64,000 nt of DNA, from contig DATJUX010000043.1 in assembly GCA_035502095.1 (NCBI GenBank), positions 310,001 through 374,000 of the forward strand, given 5' to 3'. The position numbers and the translations under genes are program-made. This stretch comes from JAKANT01 sp035502095. Lineage in GTDB: Bacteria; Pseudomonadota; Gammaproteobacteria; Burkholderiales; Burkholderiaceae_F. Positions 23,391 through 32,545 of the stretch are shown one piece after another (the first letter of the stretch is position 1; the number at the start of each line of letters is the position of its first letter). The notes under the pieces are model-generated. The model worked only from the letters and a program-made list of their open reading frames with translations. It was not told where the DNA came from and did not search any database.

Positions 23391-25394
23391 CTACTTGTGC
23401 TCGAAGTCGAACATGTCGAACAGGTCGCCGATCGCCGGCAGGTTGAGCGGCACGTAAGGATTCGACGCGTGCTGCACCGGGTTGGGCAGATTGTCCCGGC
23501 TGCGCTCGGTGAGCGGCTTGAGGTCCCAGTTGCGCTCGATGAACTTCAGGATCGAGGCGTGATCGGCGTAGGTGTGCACGATCCGGCCGCCGCGCGCATG
23601 GGGCGAGACCGCGATGAACGGGATGCGCGGGCCATCGCCGAAGAAGTCGATCGGCGCGAAGAAGCCTGAATCCCAGTACCCTCCGCCCTCGTCGAAGACG
23701 ATGAAGAACACCGTCTCCTCGAAGAGCGCCGGACGCGTCTTGAGCTCGCCGTGGATGCGGGCGACCAGCGCCTCGAACAGCTCGAGTTTGGAACTGGCCG
23801 GGTGCCCGTCGTCGAAGCTGTCCGGCTTCACGTACGCCACCGATGGCAGGCGGCCCTGCTCGAGGTCGCTGAAGAAGTCGATCGCGTCCTTGATATGGGC
23901 CTGACGCTGGGCCGGATCGCCCATGATCGAGGTGGCGTACTGGAACGGGTTGCAGATGTCGCAGTAGAAATCGCCACCGGTTCCGATCATGAGGTCGATC
24001 GGATCGGTCGAGCCGTCGGCGACGCGCACCGCCGCGTCGTAGCCGCCGCCGTAGTAGGCCCAGGTGATGTGCTTCTCGTTCAGCGCGTCGCCGATGGTTC
24101 TGATCGACGACGGCGGCACGAGCGAACCCGACGTAATCCCGCCGTCGTCGATGTCGCCGTTGGCCTTGAACCCGGGCCGGATGTTGTTGATCTGGTAGAA
24201 GTTGCCGCTCTCGCATTGAATCGGCGTCTTGTCGGGGCGCCAGGGCAGCGTCGCGAGATAGCTTTCGATCGTGCCCGCCCACGGGGCGGCACCGCCGCAC
24301 GCGGTCCATCCCTTGTCCGCGGTGAATGCGATCGTGGTCGCGCTCGCCGGCGTCGGATTGGCGACCACGCTGGCCGGTGGCTGCGAGAGCACCACGCCGG
24401 CGTTGTTCTTGTAGGTCTGCCAGCGCATCACGTCGCCGGTGCCGAGCATCATGTGCTGGACCATGGTCCCGCCCATGACCGACTGGTGGAAGTTGTCGCT
24501 CATCGTGTATTCGTCGGCCAGGCGCTTGACGACCGGCGCGTCGCCGTGTTCGACGTCATAGAAGCCCATCGCGTTGCTGCCGGAGCCGTCGTTGCGCGCC
24601 ACGCCGACGTAGGGATAGAGGTCGTTCATGCAGCCGCTCGGATTGGCCACGGTGGCGTTCTGCGCGCTGCAGTCGGATTGCTGCCACATCTGATAGAAGC
24701 GATGGACCATGTCGCCCGTGTAGCTGTCGTAGGGCAGCTTGTCGCCCTTGATCGGGAACACGGTGTTCGGCAACGCGGCGAAGTTCGCCACCCGGGTGTC
24801 GGTTTCGAAGCAGCCTTGCGGCGGAAACGTCGGCCACGTCTCGGTCGACGAGATGTTGCAGATGGCGAGGCCCGTGCCGCCGGTGGTCAGCAATGGCAGG
24901 TCCTTGAACGGAAGCACCGGGGAAACCTGGTGCAGTTGCGCGAGGGTGAACGTCTTCGCATCGAAGGGTGCAGCCGCGGCTCCAGGAGCTTGCGTGATCT
25001 GGGCCAGCGTCACGCCGACGGCCGGGATGTACTCGGTGTTCGGTGGCGGCAGCGTCGTGTACGGAACCTTGTTGGACGCTGGCTGGTGAATGAAATAGTC
25101 GGTCGGTACGGTCTTCAGGACCGACTGCATGGCGAGGCTCGCATTGGCGCCCGGCGAGCCGTCGCTGCGAACGATGCCCCGCGACAGCAGATTGGATATC
25201 TGCTCCCCCTTGCGCGGCACGTAGGTCCCGTAGACATTGTCGAAGGTCCGGTTCTCGCCGATCAGCACGATCACGTGCTTGATCGGGGATGTGGTCGGGT
25301 GGTCGCCGCGATCGCCCTCTGCGAGTGCGCCGCCGGTGCAGAAAGCGCCGCACAGTGCCAGTGCGATCGGGGTGTAACGAAAGCGCTCGGTCAT
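23391..25394 (-). CDS. Phosphoesterase-family (phospholipase C/acid phosphatase-like) secreted protein
   Basis: The 667-residue protein has a signal peptide (ALALCGAFCTGGALA) and belongs to the phosphoesterase family that includes non-hemolytic phospholipase C and AcpA acid phosphatases. Family motifs are HVIVLIGENRTFDNVYG near residues 40-56, EYTMSDNFHQSVMGGT, and FDEGGGYWDSG with SPHARGG near the C terminus; these Glu, Asp and His residues form the metal/active site. It has extra cysteine-containing loops, probably disulfides. The likely role is periplasmic or extracellular phosphate release from phosphoesters. It is monocistronic and convergent with the S53 gene. Confidence 0.82.
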   Translation of the reverse strand: MTERFRYTPIALALCGAFCTGGALAEGDRGDHPTTSPIKHVIVLIGENRTFDNVYGTYVPRKGEQISNLLSRGIVRSDGSPGANASLAMQSVLKTVPTDYFIHQPASNKVPYTTLPPPNTEYIPAVGVTLAQITQAPGAAAAPFDAKTFTLAQLHQVSPVLPFKDLPLLTTGGTGLAICNISSTETWPTFPPQGCFETDTRVANFAALPNTVFPIKGDKLPYDSYTGDMVHRFYQMWQQSDCSAQNATVANPSGCMNDLYPYVGVARNDGSGSNAMGFYDVEHGDAPVVKRLADEYTMSDNFHQSVMGGTMVQHMMLGTGDVMRWQTYKNNAGVVLSQPPASVVANPTPASATTIAFTADKGWTACGGAAPWAGTIESYLATLPWRPDKTPIQCESGNFYQINNIRPGFKANGDIDDGGITSGSLVPPSSIRTIGDALNEKHITWAYYGGGYDAAVRVADGSTDPIDLMIGTGGDFYCDICNPFQYATSIMGDPAQRQAHIKDAIDFFSDLEQGRLPSVAYVKPDSFDDGHPASSKLELFEALVARIHGELKTRPALFEETVFFIVFDEGGGYWDSGFFAPIDFFGDGPRIPFIAVSPHARGGRIVHTYADHASILKFIERNWDLKPLTERSRDNLPNPVQHASNPYVPLNLPAIGDLFDMFDFEHK

Positions 25395-25830
25395 TTCACC
25401 TCTCCATCTCTCGCCACGTGACGAGGTGCGCGAAGCTAGAGACGGGCCGTGACGACTCGGTGTCGCCTGTTTTACATGCTTGCGCTGCCCTTACAGCGCC
25501 ACGCGTCTGAGTCCACCGGGTTCGAGACCCGGCTCGGCCGGCGCCCTTGGGGCTGCAGCCGGTCTCGGTGTTCGCTTCGCCGCTCGCGGCGATGCGCGAC
25601 CTGCGTAACGTGAACATGGAAACCGTCGAGTGGCACGAAGCGCTCGGCAAGCTGTTCCAGGCACTCGCACCACCGCGCCCGCGGGGGTGGATCCGGCCGA
25701 CCGGGACCCACCTGAGCCGGACTGGGTGAATCTCAAGCAACCGCTGCATGAGCCGCTGCCATGCTGCCGGTCGAACCGACCGGTCGTACCGCTTGTGGCG
25801 GATCCAGGGAAAGGAGACACTGGCGGCGCG
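25395..25830. other. Gap upstream of the hydrogenase maturation protease, with a possible coding remnant
   Basis: No complete gene is visible. On the plus strand at about 25548-25680 one short frame has protein-like composition (PVSVFASPLAAMRDLRNVNM, then ETVEWHEALGKLFQAL) without a proper start region, and might be the tail of a lost gene. At 25517-25533 CCGGG-TTCGAGA-CCCGG mimics a tRNA T-arm, but no other tRNA part is present. GGAAAGGAGA at 25807-25816 is ribosome-binding-like, although it lies about 14 bases before the 25831 start. Confidence 0.3.
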
Positions 25831-26301
25831 ATGCTGACCGTCATCGGCTGCGGCAATTCCAACCGGTGCGACGACGGCGCCGGGGTGGTCGTCGCCCAGG
25901 CGCTGCTCGCTCGCCTGCGCGAGCATCCGCGCGGCGACGTGCGCGTGTTCGATGCGGGTACAGCTGGCATCGACGTCATGTTCCAGGCGCGCGGCGCGCG
26001 CCACCTGATCATCGTCGACGCCGCACGGACTGGCGCCGAACCCGGCACGATCATCCGGGTTCCCGGCGCCGAGCTCGTCGCCGAGCGGCAACCGACCCTG
26101 ACGCTGCACGACTTTCGCTGGGATCACGCTTTGATGGCCGGCCGCATGATCTTCCGCGAAGACTTTCCGACCGACGTCACGGTCTATCTCATCGAGGCTG
26201 GCAACGTCGGCTTCGGTCTCGAACTGAGCCCCGCAGTGCAGGATGCCGCGCGCCGCGTGGCGGCGGAACTCGGCAGCGTGATCGATGCCTACGCCGGCTG
26301 A
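25831..26301 (+). CDS. [NiFe] hydrogenase maturation protease (HycI/HyaD family)
   Basis: The 156-residue product is of the usual length for the endopeptidase that trims the C terminus of a [NiFe] hydrogenase large subunit after Ni insertion. The N-terminal GCGNSNRCDDGAG motif is present, and the Ni-sensing residues appear as Asp15, Asp63 (IVDAA) and His93 (TLHDF); the first is Glu in the best-known members. It precedes the hyp operon by 530 bases. Its natural substrate is not in the window: the HyfG-like protein at 4076 has no Ni ligands and no cleavable tail. Confidence 0.85.
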   Translation: MLTVIGCGNSNRCDDGAGVVVAQALLARLREHPRGDVRVFDAGTAGIDVMFQARGARHLIIVDAARTGAEPGTIIRVPGAELVAERQPTLTLHDFRWDHALMAGRMIFREDFPTDVTVYLIEAGNVGFGLELSPAVQDAARRVAAELGSVIDAYAG

Positions 26302-26585
26302 CGCGGGCGCCGGCGACGTTCGCGCGCGGCAACCTGTACCTCTCGCGCGCGACCTGCGCGAAATATCCTTGCCGGCGTCGAGACCATCGCTTCGCTGCGC
26401 CGTGCTCACGCCGGTGCTGGGGCCGGTGCCGCGCGAGACTGCAAACTTTCCTTGCAGTTCGATTTGAAGATGGACAGGCGGATTTTCGAACTCCTATGCT
26501 GAATCGCGTGCCTCACGACGACCTTCGACCGGAGCCTCGCGTCTCGAAAGAAATCGAACCGTGTCGCTTACCCCGAGGAGGGCTC
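26302..26585. promoter_or_regulatory. Leader region of the hyp cluster with an inverted repeat
   Basis: ACTGCAA (26438-26444) and TTGCAGT (26452-26458) form a perfect 7-base inverted repeat with a 7-base spacer in a locally AT-richer stretch. It lies ahead of the small reading frame at 26586 and of hypF, and may be an operator or part of a promoter. No gene was found in this stretch. Confidence 0.3.
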
Positions 26586-26798
26586 TTGACCCAAGTCATT
26601 GCGCAACAACTGGCCCGCGGGCAACTTATTGCTGTTACGGTGGCGATTCGGGCGGCGAGGGCATTGACGCTGGCCACGCTCGCCGGGGCGCTGGCGGGCT
26701 GCGACTCGCCGGCAAGGATCTCGGGCGCGACCTTGCATTCGTTGATGGGCGCGATGTTCGGCCCGATCATCGCGGTGCCTGCGCGGTGCGCGCGGTGA
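26586..26798 (+). CDS. Possible small lipoprotein or membrane peptide upstream of hypF
   Basis: A TTG start (26586-26588) follows a near-perfect GAGGAGG ribosome-binding site 4 bases upstream. The 70-residue frame has a hydrophobic stretch ending in a lipobox-like ALAGCDS (TLATLAGALAGCDSPARISG). I know no homologue. It is supported only by the ribosome-binding site and composition, and could be chance in GC-rich DNA. Confidence 0.28.
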   Translation: MTQVIAQQLARGQLIAVTVAIRAARALTLATLAGALAGCDSPARISGATLHSLMGAMFGPIIAVPARCAR

Positions 26799-26833
26799 CG
26801 GAGCGGGTGCAGGGCGTTTGGAGGCGTGAGCTG

Positions 26834-29317
26834 ATGGCTGCGGTTCAGCGAGTGAGGCTGGGCCTTGCGCCCGAGCACGAGCTGGCGGGCGAGGCGCCGC
26901 TCGTTCCTGCGCCCCGCGCCACCGAGCACGCGGAACACATCCGCGTGCGCGGTCTTGTCCAGGGCGTCGGCTTCCGGCCGACGGTGTGGCGCCTGGCGCA
27001 GCGCCACAACCTGCGCGGATGGGTCGCCAACGATGGCGCGGGCGTCGATATCCAGGTCAGCGGCGTTACGGAGGAGGTCGAGGCGTTCGTGCGTGCGCTC
27101 CGCGACGAAGCGCCGCCGCTTGCACGCGTCGACCTGATCGAGCGCGCGCCGATCGCACCGCCCGATTTCGCAGGCTTCGGCATCCGCGCCAGCACGCCGA
27201 GTGCGGCGCGGACCGGCGTGGTGCCCGACGCGGCGACGTGCGCCGCGTGCCTCGACGAGATCCTCGAGCGCTTCGCCCGGCGGTATCGCTACCCGTTTGC
27301 CAATTGCACCCGTTGCGGGCCGCGCCTGTCGATCGTCACCTCGATTCCGTACGACCGGGCCGCCACGACCATGCGCGGTTTCGCGCTGTGCGCTGCCTGC
27401 GCCGCCGAATACGGCACGCCCGAGGATCGGCGCTTCCACGCCCAGCCGATCGCCTGTTTCGCCTGCGGGCCGCGGGTCGCGCTCGAGCGCTCCGATCGCG
27501 CCGCGATCGCGCTCGACACGCTGACGATGCTCGACGCGCCCGATGCGGCCTGCACGCTCCTGCTACGGGGCGAGATCGTCGCCGTCAAGGGAATCGGCGG
27601 CTTCCAGCTCGCGTGCGACGCCACCAACGCCGAAGCCGTGGCGCGCCTGCGCGCGCGCAAGCGCCGCGAGAGCAAGCCGTTCGCGCTGATGGCGCGCGAT
27701 CTCGATGTGGTGGCGCGCTACTGCCGGGTCGGCGCGCTCGAACGGGTCCTGTTGCAAAGTCCGGCGGCGCCCATCGTGGTGATGGACGCGACGAGCGACG
27801 CGCGTGTCGCGCCCGCCGTAGCGCCGGGCCTGCACACGCTCGGCTTCATGCTGCCGAACACGCCGTTGCACCACCTGATGCTGCGCCGGATGCACCGGCC
27901 GATCGTGCTGACCAGCGGCAATCTCGCCGAGGAACCGCAGTGCATCGACGACGCGGACGCCTACGCCCGGCTCGGCACCATTGCGACGTACTTCCTGCGC
28001 CACGACCGGCCGATCGCGCGCCGCGTCGACGATTCGGTCGTGCGGGTGATGGCGGGCGAGGCACGCGTTCTGCGCCGGGCGCGCGGATACGCTCCGGCGC
28101 CGGTCGCCATGCCGCCGGGCTTCGAGCGCGCGCCTGCGGTGCTCGCGCTCGGCGGCGAGCTCAAGAACACGTTCTGCCTGCTGCGCGACGGCGCGGCCAT
28201 CCTCTCGCATCACATCGGCGATCTCGCCGACGCGCGCGCGCACGCGGACTATCGCCGCGCGCTCGACGACTACCGGCGCCTGTTCGAATTCGCGCCGTCC
28301 GCGGTCGCAGTCGACAGCCATCCGGACTATCTGCCCACCAAGTTCGGCCGCGAGATCGGCCAGCGTGAACGATTGCCTTGCTTCGACGTGCAGCACCACC
28401 ACGCGCATGTCGCCGCGTGCCTTGCCGACAACGGCGTTGCGCTCGATGCGGAGCCGGTCGTGGGCGTCGCGCTCGACGGACTCGGCTACGGCACCGACGG
28501 CACGTTCTGGGGCGGCGAATTCCTGATCGCCGACTATCGCGAGTTCAAGCGTGCCGGCACCTTCAAGCCGGTGGCGATGCTGGGCGGCGAGCAGGCGATA
28601 CGCGAGCCCTGGCGCAACACCTACGCGCACTTGATGGCAGAACTCGGCTGGCCCCGCTTCACGATGCACTTCGCCGGTCTCGAGTTGCACGAATTTCTCG
28701 CCGCCAAGCCGCGCGGGGTGCTCGACCGCATGCTGGGCCAGGGCATCAACAGTCCGCTGGCGAGTTCGTGCGGGCGGCTGTTCGACGCGGCAGCCGCCGC
28801 GGCGGGTGTCTGCCGCGCGTGCGCGGGCTACGAGGGCGAGGCAGCGATCGAGTTCGAAGCGATGGCGGACGCGGCGACGCTGGCCGACGCGGGCAAGGAA
28901 TCGGCGTATCCCTTCGGCATTCCGCACCTGAAGCAAGGCGGGCTGCCTTACGTCGAGCCGCTGGCGATGTGGCAGGCGTTGCTCGGCGACCTCGTGCTCG
29001 GAACGCCGGCGCAGGTGATCTCCGCGCGCTTCCACAAGGGGCTGGCGGCCGTGATCGCCCGCTTGGCCGCCAAGGTGGCGCACGTGGGCGGCGATGCCGC
29101 GCCGATCGGGACGGTGGCGCTCTCCGGCGGCGTGTTCCAGAACAAACTCCTGCTCGAGCTGGTCGCCGGGCGCCTCGCGGCCGATGGATTTCGCGTATTG
29201 ATCCATCGCGAGGTGCCCGCCAACGACGGCGGCCTCGCGCTCGGGCAGGCCGCCGTGGTGGCGGCGCGCCTGCTCGCGCAGGACAAAAACAAGGAACGGA
29301 GACCGCCATGTGTCTAG
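26834..29317 (+). CDS. hypF: Carbamoyltransferase HypF
   Basis: The 827-residue protein makes the cyanide ligand precursor for [NiFe] hydrogenases by forming a thiocarbamate on HypE from carbamoyl phosphate. Domains in order: acylphosphatase (about 35-115; RVRGLVQGVGFRPTVWRLAQ), two zinc-finger repeats (CAACLDEI...CTRCGPR and CAACAAEY...CFACGPR), a YrdC-like domain (CDATNAEAVARLRARKRRES) and a Kae1/carbamoyltransferase domain (VQHHHAHVAA; GLGYGTDGTFWGGEF; LSGGVFQN). It has an N-terminal extension of about 30 residues relative to E. coli HypF. GGAGG precedes the ATG. The stop lies 10 bases inside hypC. Confidence 0.93.
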   Translation: MAAVQRVRLGLAPEHELAGEAPLVPAPRATEHAEHIRVRGLVQGVGFRPTVWRLAQRHNLRGWVANDGAGVDIQVSGVTEEVEAFVRALRDEAPPLARVDLIERAPIAPPDFAGFGIRASTPSAARTGVVPDAATCAACLDEILERFARRYRYPFANCTRCGPRLSIVTSIPYDRAATTMRGFALCAACAAEYGTPEDRRFHAQPIACFACGPRVALERSDRAAIALDTLTMLDAPDAACTLLLRGEIVAVKGIGGFQLACDATNAEAVARLRARKRRESKPFALMARDLDVVARYCRVGALERVLLQSPAAPIVVMDATSDARVAPAVAPGLHTLGFMLPNTPLHHLMLRRMHRPIVLTSGNLAEEPQCIDDADAYARLGTIATYFLRHDRPIARRVDDSVVRVMAGEARVLRRARGYAPAPVAMPPGFERAPAVLALGGELKNTFCLLRDGAAILSHHIGDLADARAHADYRRALDDYRRLFEFAPSAVAVDSHPDYLPTKFGREIGQRERLPCFDVQHHHAHVAACLADNGVALDAEPVVGVALDGLGYGTDGTFWGGEFLIADYREFKRAGTFKPVAMLGGEQAIREPWRNTYAHLMAELGWPRFTMHFAGLELHEFLAAKPRGVLDRMLGQGINSPLASSCGRLFDAAAAAAGVCRACAGYEGEAAIEFEAMADAATLADAGKESAYPFGIPHLKQGGLPYVEPLAMWQALLGDLVLGTPAQVISARFHKGLAAVIARLAAKVAHVGGDAAPIGTVALSGGVFQNKLLLELVAGRLAADGFRVLIHREVPANDGGLALGQAAVVAARLLAQDKNKERRPPCV

Positions 29318-29598
29318 GCATTCCGGGGCGCATCGTCGAGGTCAGCGACCCCGTGCGCAAGCTCGCCGTGGTCGAGGTGAGCGGCGTGCGGCGCACGGTG
29401 AACATCGCGTGCATCGTCGACGAGGCGCATCCGCCCGCTGCCTGCGTCGGCGCTTGGGTGCTGGTGCACGTCGGCTTCGCGATGAGCCGCATCGACGAGG
29501 AAGAGGCGGCGCGCACGCTCGAACTTCTGAGCGAACTCGGCGAAGCCCAGCAGGAGATCGAAGCGATGCGTGCGTCGGCCGGGGCGGGCCGGGCCTGA
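29308..29598 (+). CDS. hypC: Hydrogenase maturation chaperone HypC
   Basis: This 96-residue protein starts MCLGIPGRIVEV, the HypC signature in which Cys2 binds the Fe(CN)2CO precursor and the hydrogenase large-subunit cysteine. The remaining sequence (VLVHVGFAMSRIDEEEA) is also typical. The gene overlaps the end of hypF by 10 bases. HypC carries iron with HypD and then escorts the large subunit. A longer Ala/Gly tail than usual is present. Confidence 0.93.
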   Translation: MCLGIPGRIVEVSDPVRKLAVVEVSGVRRTVNIACIVDEAHPPAACVGAWVLVHVGFAMSRIDEEEAARTLELLSELGEAQQEIEAMRASAGAGRA

Positions 29599-29600
29599 TC

Positions 29601-30290
29601 ATGAACGAGCACCCGGCGCTGCAGTCGCTCTATCCGTTCCTGCACGGCCAGGCACCGGACGCGCAGCAGCTCGACCGCGCGCTGCTGGAATCGGTGCAGC
29701 AGAAGGCGCGCGACAGCGCCGACACCAAGCGCCATTTCTTCGAGCGCCACGGCGCGGCCGTCGTGAGCGTGGCGCACGCGCTTGCCGGCGTCTACCGGCG
29801 CGGCGGGCGCCTGTTCACGATGGGCAATGGCGGCTCGAGCTGCGACGCCTCGCACATCGCCGTGGAATTCCTCCATCCCGTCACCGCCGGCCGCCCGGCG
29901 CTGACCGCCGTCAACCTCGCCGCCGACACCGCGCTGCTGACCGCGGTGAGCAACGACGTCGGCGTCGCCCACGTCTTCGTCCGCCCGCTGATCGCGCTCG
30001 CACGGCGTGGCGACGGGCTGATCGGTGTTTCGACGAGCGGCAACTCGGAGAATCTGCTCGCGGCCTTCGACAAGGCGAAGGAAATGGGCCTGCTCACGAT
30101 CGGCCTCGCGGGCCACGACGGCGGCGCGATGGCACGCAGCGGGAGGGTCGACTTCTGCCTGGTGGTGGAAAGCGACAGCATCCACCGCATCCAGGAGACG
30201 CACGTCGCCATCTATCACATCCTGTGGGACCTCGTGCACACGCTGCTCGCCGATGCGCGGGGCGACCTCGAGCGGAGGAGCAGCGCGTGA
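29601..30290 (+). CDS. SIS-domain isomerase (GmhA/phosphoheptose isomerase-like) inside the hyp operon
   Basis: The 229-residue product has one SIS domain like sedoheptulose-7-phosphate isomerase GmhA. Key motifs are FTMGNGGSSCDASHIAVEF, GVSTSGNSENLL and the catalytic-type IQETHVAIYHILW. It sits 2 bases after hypC and its stop overlaps the GTG of hypD, so it is co-translated with maturation genes. No LPS heptose gene is nearby. From memory, similar genes occur in hyp operons tied to group 1h/actinobacterial-type hydrogenases; I cannot verify that here. The true sugar-phosphate substrate is unknown. Confidence 0.83.
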   Translation: MNEHPALQSLYPFLHGQAPDAQQLDRALLESVQQKARDSADTKRHFFERHGAAVVSVAHALAGVYRRGGRLFTMGNGGSSCDASHIAVEFLHPVTAGRPALTAVNLAADTALLTAVSNDVGVAHVFVRPLIALARRGDGLIGVSTSGNSENLLAAFDKAKEMGLLTIGLAGHDGGAMARSGRVDFCLVVESDSIHRIQETHVAIYHILWDLVHTLLADARGDLERRSSA

Positions 30291-31447
30291 AGTACGTCGA
30301 CGAATTCCGCGATCCGGCCAAGGCGCGTCACCTCGTCGCGCAGGTCCGCGCACTGCTGGCGCGCCTCGAACGCTCACGCACGCGTCCGCTGCAGATCATG
30401 GAAGTCTGCGGCGGGCACACGCATGCGATCTTCCGCTACGGCATCCAGCAACTGCTGCCGGACGCGGTGGAATTCGTGCACGGCCCGGGCTGCCCGGTCT
30501 GTGTGCTGCCGATGGGCCGCGTCGACGATTGTGTCGCCCTGGCCGAGCAGCCGCAGATGATCTTCACGACGTTCGGCGACGCGATGCGGGTGCCCGGTTC
30601 GAAGAAGAGCCTGCTGCGCGCGCAGGCCGACGGGGCGGACATCCGCATGGTCTATTCGCCGCTCGACGCGCTCGAGCTGGCGCGGGCGCATCCGGACCGC
30701 GAGGTGGTGTTCTTTGCCCTCGGCTTCGAGACCACCATGCCGAGCACCGCGCTCACGGTACTGCAGGCCCAGGCGGAAGGTGTCCGCAACTTCTCGCTGT
30801 TCTGCAATCACATCACGATCATCCCGACGATCAAGGCGATCCTCGATTCGCCCGACATGCACCTCGACGGCTTCCTCGGCCCCGGTCACGTGAGCATGGT
30901 GATCGGCATGCGGCCTTTCGCATTCATCGCCCGGCACTACCGCCGTCCGCTCGTGATCGCGGGCTTCGAGCCGCTCGACGTGTTGCAGGCGCTCTGGATG
31001 GTGCTCAAGCAGCTCGCCGAGGGGCGCTGCGAGGTCGAGAACCAGTACGGGCGCATCGTGCCGGAGCGCGGCAACCCGCAGGCGCTGGCGGCAATCCAGG
31101 AGGTGTTCGAACTGCGCGAGTTCTTCGAATGGCGCGGCCTCGGATCGATCGACTATTCGGGCGTCCGGCTGCGGCCGTCCTTCGCGGCCTTCGACGCCGA
31201 GCGCAGGTTCGCGGTGCCCAACCTGAAGATCGCCGATCCGAAGTCGTGCCAGTGCGGCGAGGTATTGAAGGGCGTCATCAAGCCGCACCAGTGCAAGGTC
31301 TTCGGCAGAGCATGCACGCCCGAGACGCCGCTCGGATCGCTCATGGTTTCGAGCGAGGGGGCGTGTGCAGCGTACTTCACCTACCAGCGCATCGATGCCT
31401 CGCGCCTGACGCGACGCGCCGTGGCACCGGAACGGATCGACGCATGA
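30287..31447 (+). CDS. hypD: Hydrogenase maturation protein HypD
   Basis: The 386-residue product has the expected HypD motifs: MEVCGGHTHAIFRYG (Fe-binding Cys), GPGCPVCVLP, FFALGFETTMPSTA and a C-terminal [4Fe-4S] region with CQCGEVLKG, CKVFGRAC and SEGACAAY. HypD with HypC assembles the Fe(CN)2CO unit. The start is a GTG (30287-30289) overlapping the preceding TGA. It ends in an ATGA overlap with hypE. Confidence 0.94.
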   Translation: MKYVDEFRDPAKARHLVAQVRALLARLERSRTRPLQIMEVCGGHTHAIFRYGIQQLLPDAVEFVHGPGCPVCVLPMGRVDDCVALAEQPQMIFTTFGDAMRVPGSKKSLLRAQADGADIRMVYSPLDALELARAHPDREVVFFALGFETTMPSTALTVLQAQAEGVRNFSLFCNHITIIPTIKAILDSPDMHLDGFLGPGHVSMVIGMRPFAFIARHYRRPLVIAGFEPLDVLQALWMVLKQLAEGRCEVENQYGRIVPERGNPQALAAIQEVFELREFFEWRGLGSIDYSGVRLRPSFAAFDAERRFAVPNLKIADPKSCQCGEVLKGVIKPHQCKVFGRACTPETPLGSLMVSSEGACAAYFTYQRIDASRLTRRAVAPERIDA

Positions 31448-32532
31448 ACGACCAGGCCGCGGCCAAGGACCTGCCCCGCGTGGAAAACGAGCGCAGGCGC
31501 GCGCGCGTGCTCGATGCGACGATCAATCTCGCGCACGGCGGCGGCGGGCGCGCGATGCGCACGCTGATCGAGGACGTGTTCGTCAGCGCCTTCGACAATC
31601 CGCTGCTCGCGCCGCTCGAAGACCAGGCGGTGGTTCCCCTCGCGTCGCTGCTCGACCGCGGCGACCGCCTCGCGTTCACGACCGACAGCTACGTCGTCGA
31701 TCCGCTGTTCTTCCCCGGCGGTGACATTGGCACGCTCGCGGTCAACGGCACCGTCAACGACCTCGCCATGAGCGGTGCGGTGCCGCTGTTCCTCTCCTGC
31801 GGCATGGTGCTGGAAGAGGGGCTGGCGGTCGATGCGTTGCGGCGGATCGCCGATAGCATGCGCCGCGCGGCCGCCGCCGCGCGGGTGCAGATCGTCACCG
31901 GCGACACCAAGGTGGTCGGGCGCGGCGCCGCCGACAAGGTCTTCATCAACACCGCCGGCATCGGCGTGGTGCCGCGCGGCGTGGCGGTTTCCGCCAGCGC
32001 CGCCCGGGCCGGCGATGTCGTGGTCATCAACGGCAGCGTGGGCGACCACGGTGCGGCAATCCTGGTCGCGCGCGGCCAGCTCGCGCTGCAGGCCGACCTT
32101 GCAAGCGACTGCCAGCCGCTCGCGGACCTGGTCGCAACCATGCTCGCGACCGGCGCCGACATCCGTTGCCTGCGCGACGCGACGCGCGGCGGCGTGGCGA
32201 CGGTGGTGAACGAATTCGCGCGCAGCTCGGGCGTTTGCATCCACCTCGACGAGACCGCGCTGCCGCTGCGCGCCGAGGTGCGGGGCGCCTGCGAGATCCT
32301 CGGGCTGGATCCGCTGTATCTCGCCAACGAGGGCAAGCTGGTCGCGGTGGTCGCGGCGACCGATGCCGAGCGGCTGGTGGCGGCGATGCGGCAGCACCCG
32401 GCAGGCCGGCAAACGGCGGTGATCGGCGGGGTGACCGAGGCGCCCCGCGAGACCGTCATCCTGCACACCGGATTCGGCGGCGAGCGCATCGTCGACATGC
32501 TGGTCGGCGAGCAGCTGCCACGCATCTGTTGA
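31444..32532 (+). CDS. hypE: Hydrogenase maturation protein HypE
   Basis: The 362-residue protein is a PurM/AIR-synthase-like ATPase that dehydrates the C-terminal thiocarboxamide to thiocyanate. It has HGGGGRAM, FTTDSYVVDPLFFPGG, VTGDTKVVGRG and, decisively, the C-terminal PRIC ending whose cysteine carries the cyanide precursor. It overlaps hypD by 4 bases and is 13 bases ahead of hypA. An extra 20-25 residues at the N terminus are low in conservation. Confidence 0.94.
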   Translation: MNDQAAAKDLPRVENERRRARVLDATINLAHGGGGRAMRTLIEDVFVSAFDNPLLAPLEDQAVVPLASLLDRGDRLAFTTDSYVVDPLFFPGGDIGTLAVNGTVNDLAMSGAVPLFLSCGMVLEEGLAVDALRRIADSMRRAAAAARVQIVTGDTKVVGRGAADKVFINTAGIGVVPRGVAVSASAARAGDVVVINGSVGDHGAAILVARGQLALQADLASDCQPLADLVATMLATGADIRCLRDATRGGVATVVNEFARSSGVCIHLDETALPLRAEVRGACEILGLDPLYLANEGKLVAVVAATDAERLVAAMRQHPAGRQTAVIGGVTEAPRETVILHTGFGGERIVDMLVGEQLPRIC

Positions 32533-32545
32533 GCGGAGAGCGCGC

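Noticed and set aside
25517..25533. CCGGG-TTCGAGA-CCCGG resembling a tRNA T-arm
   Set aside because: No D-arm, anticodon arm or matching 7-base acceptor stem could be found around it.
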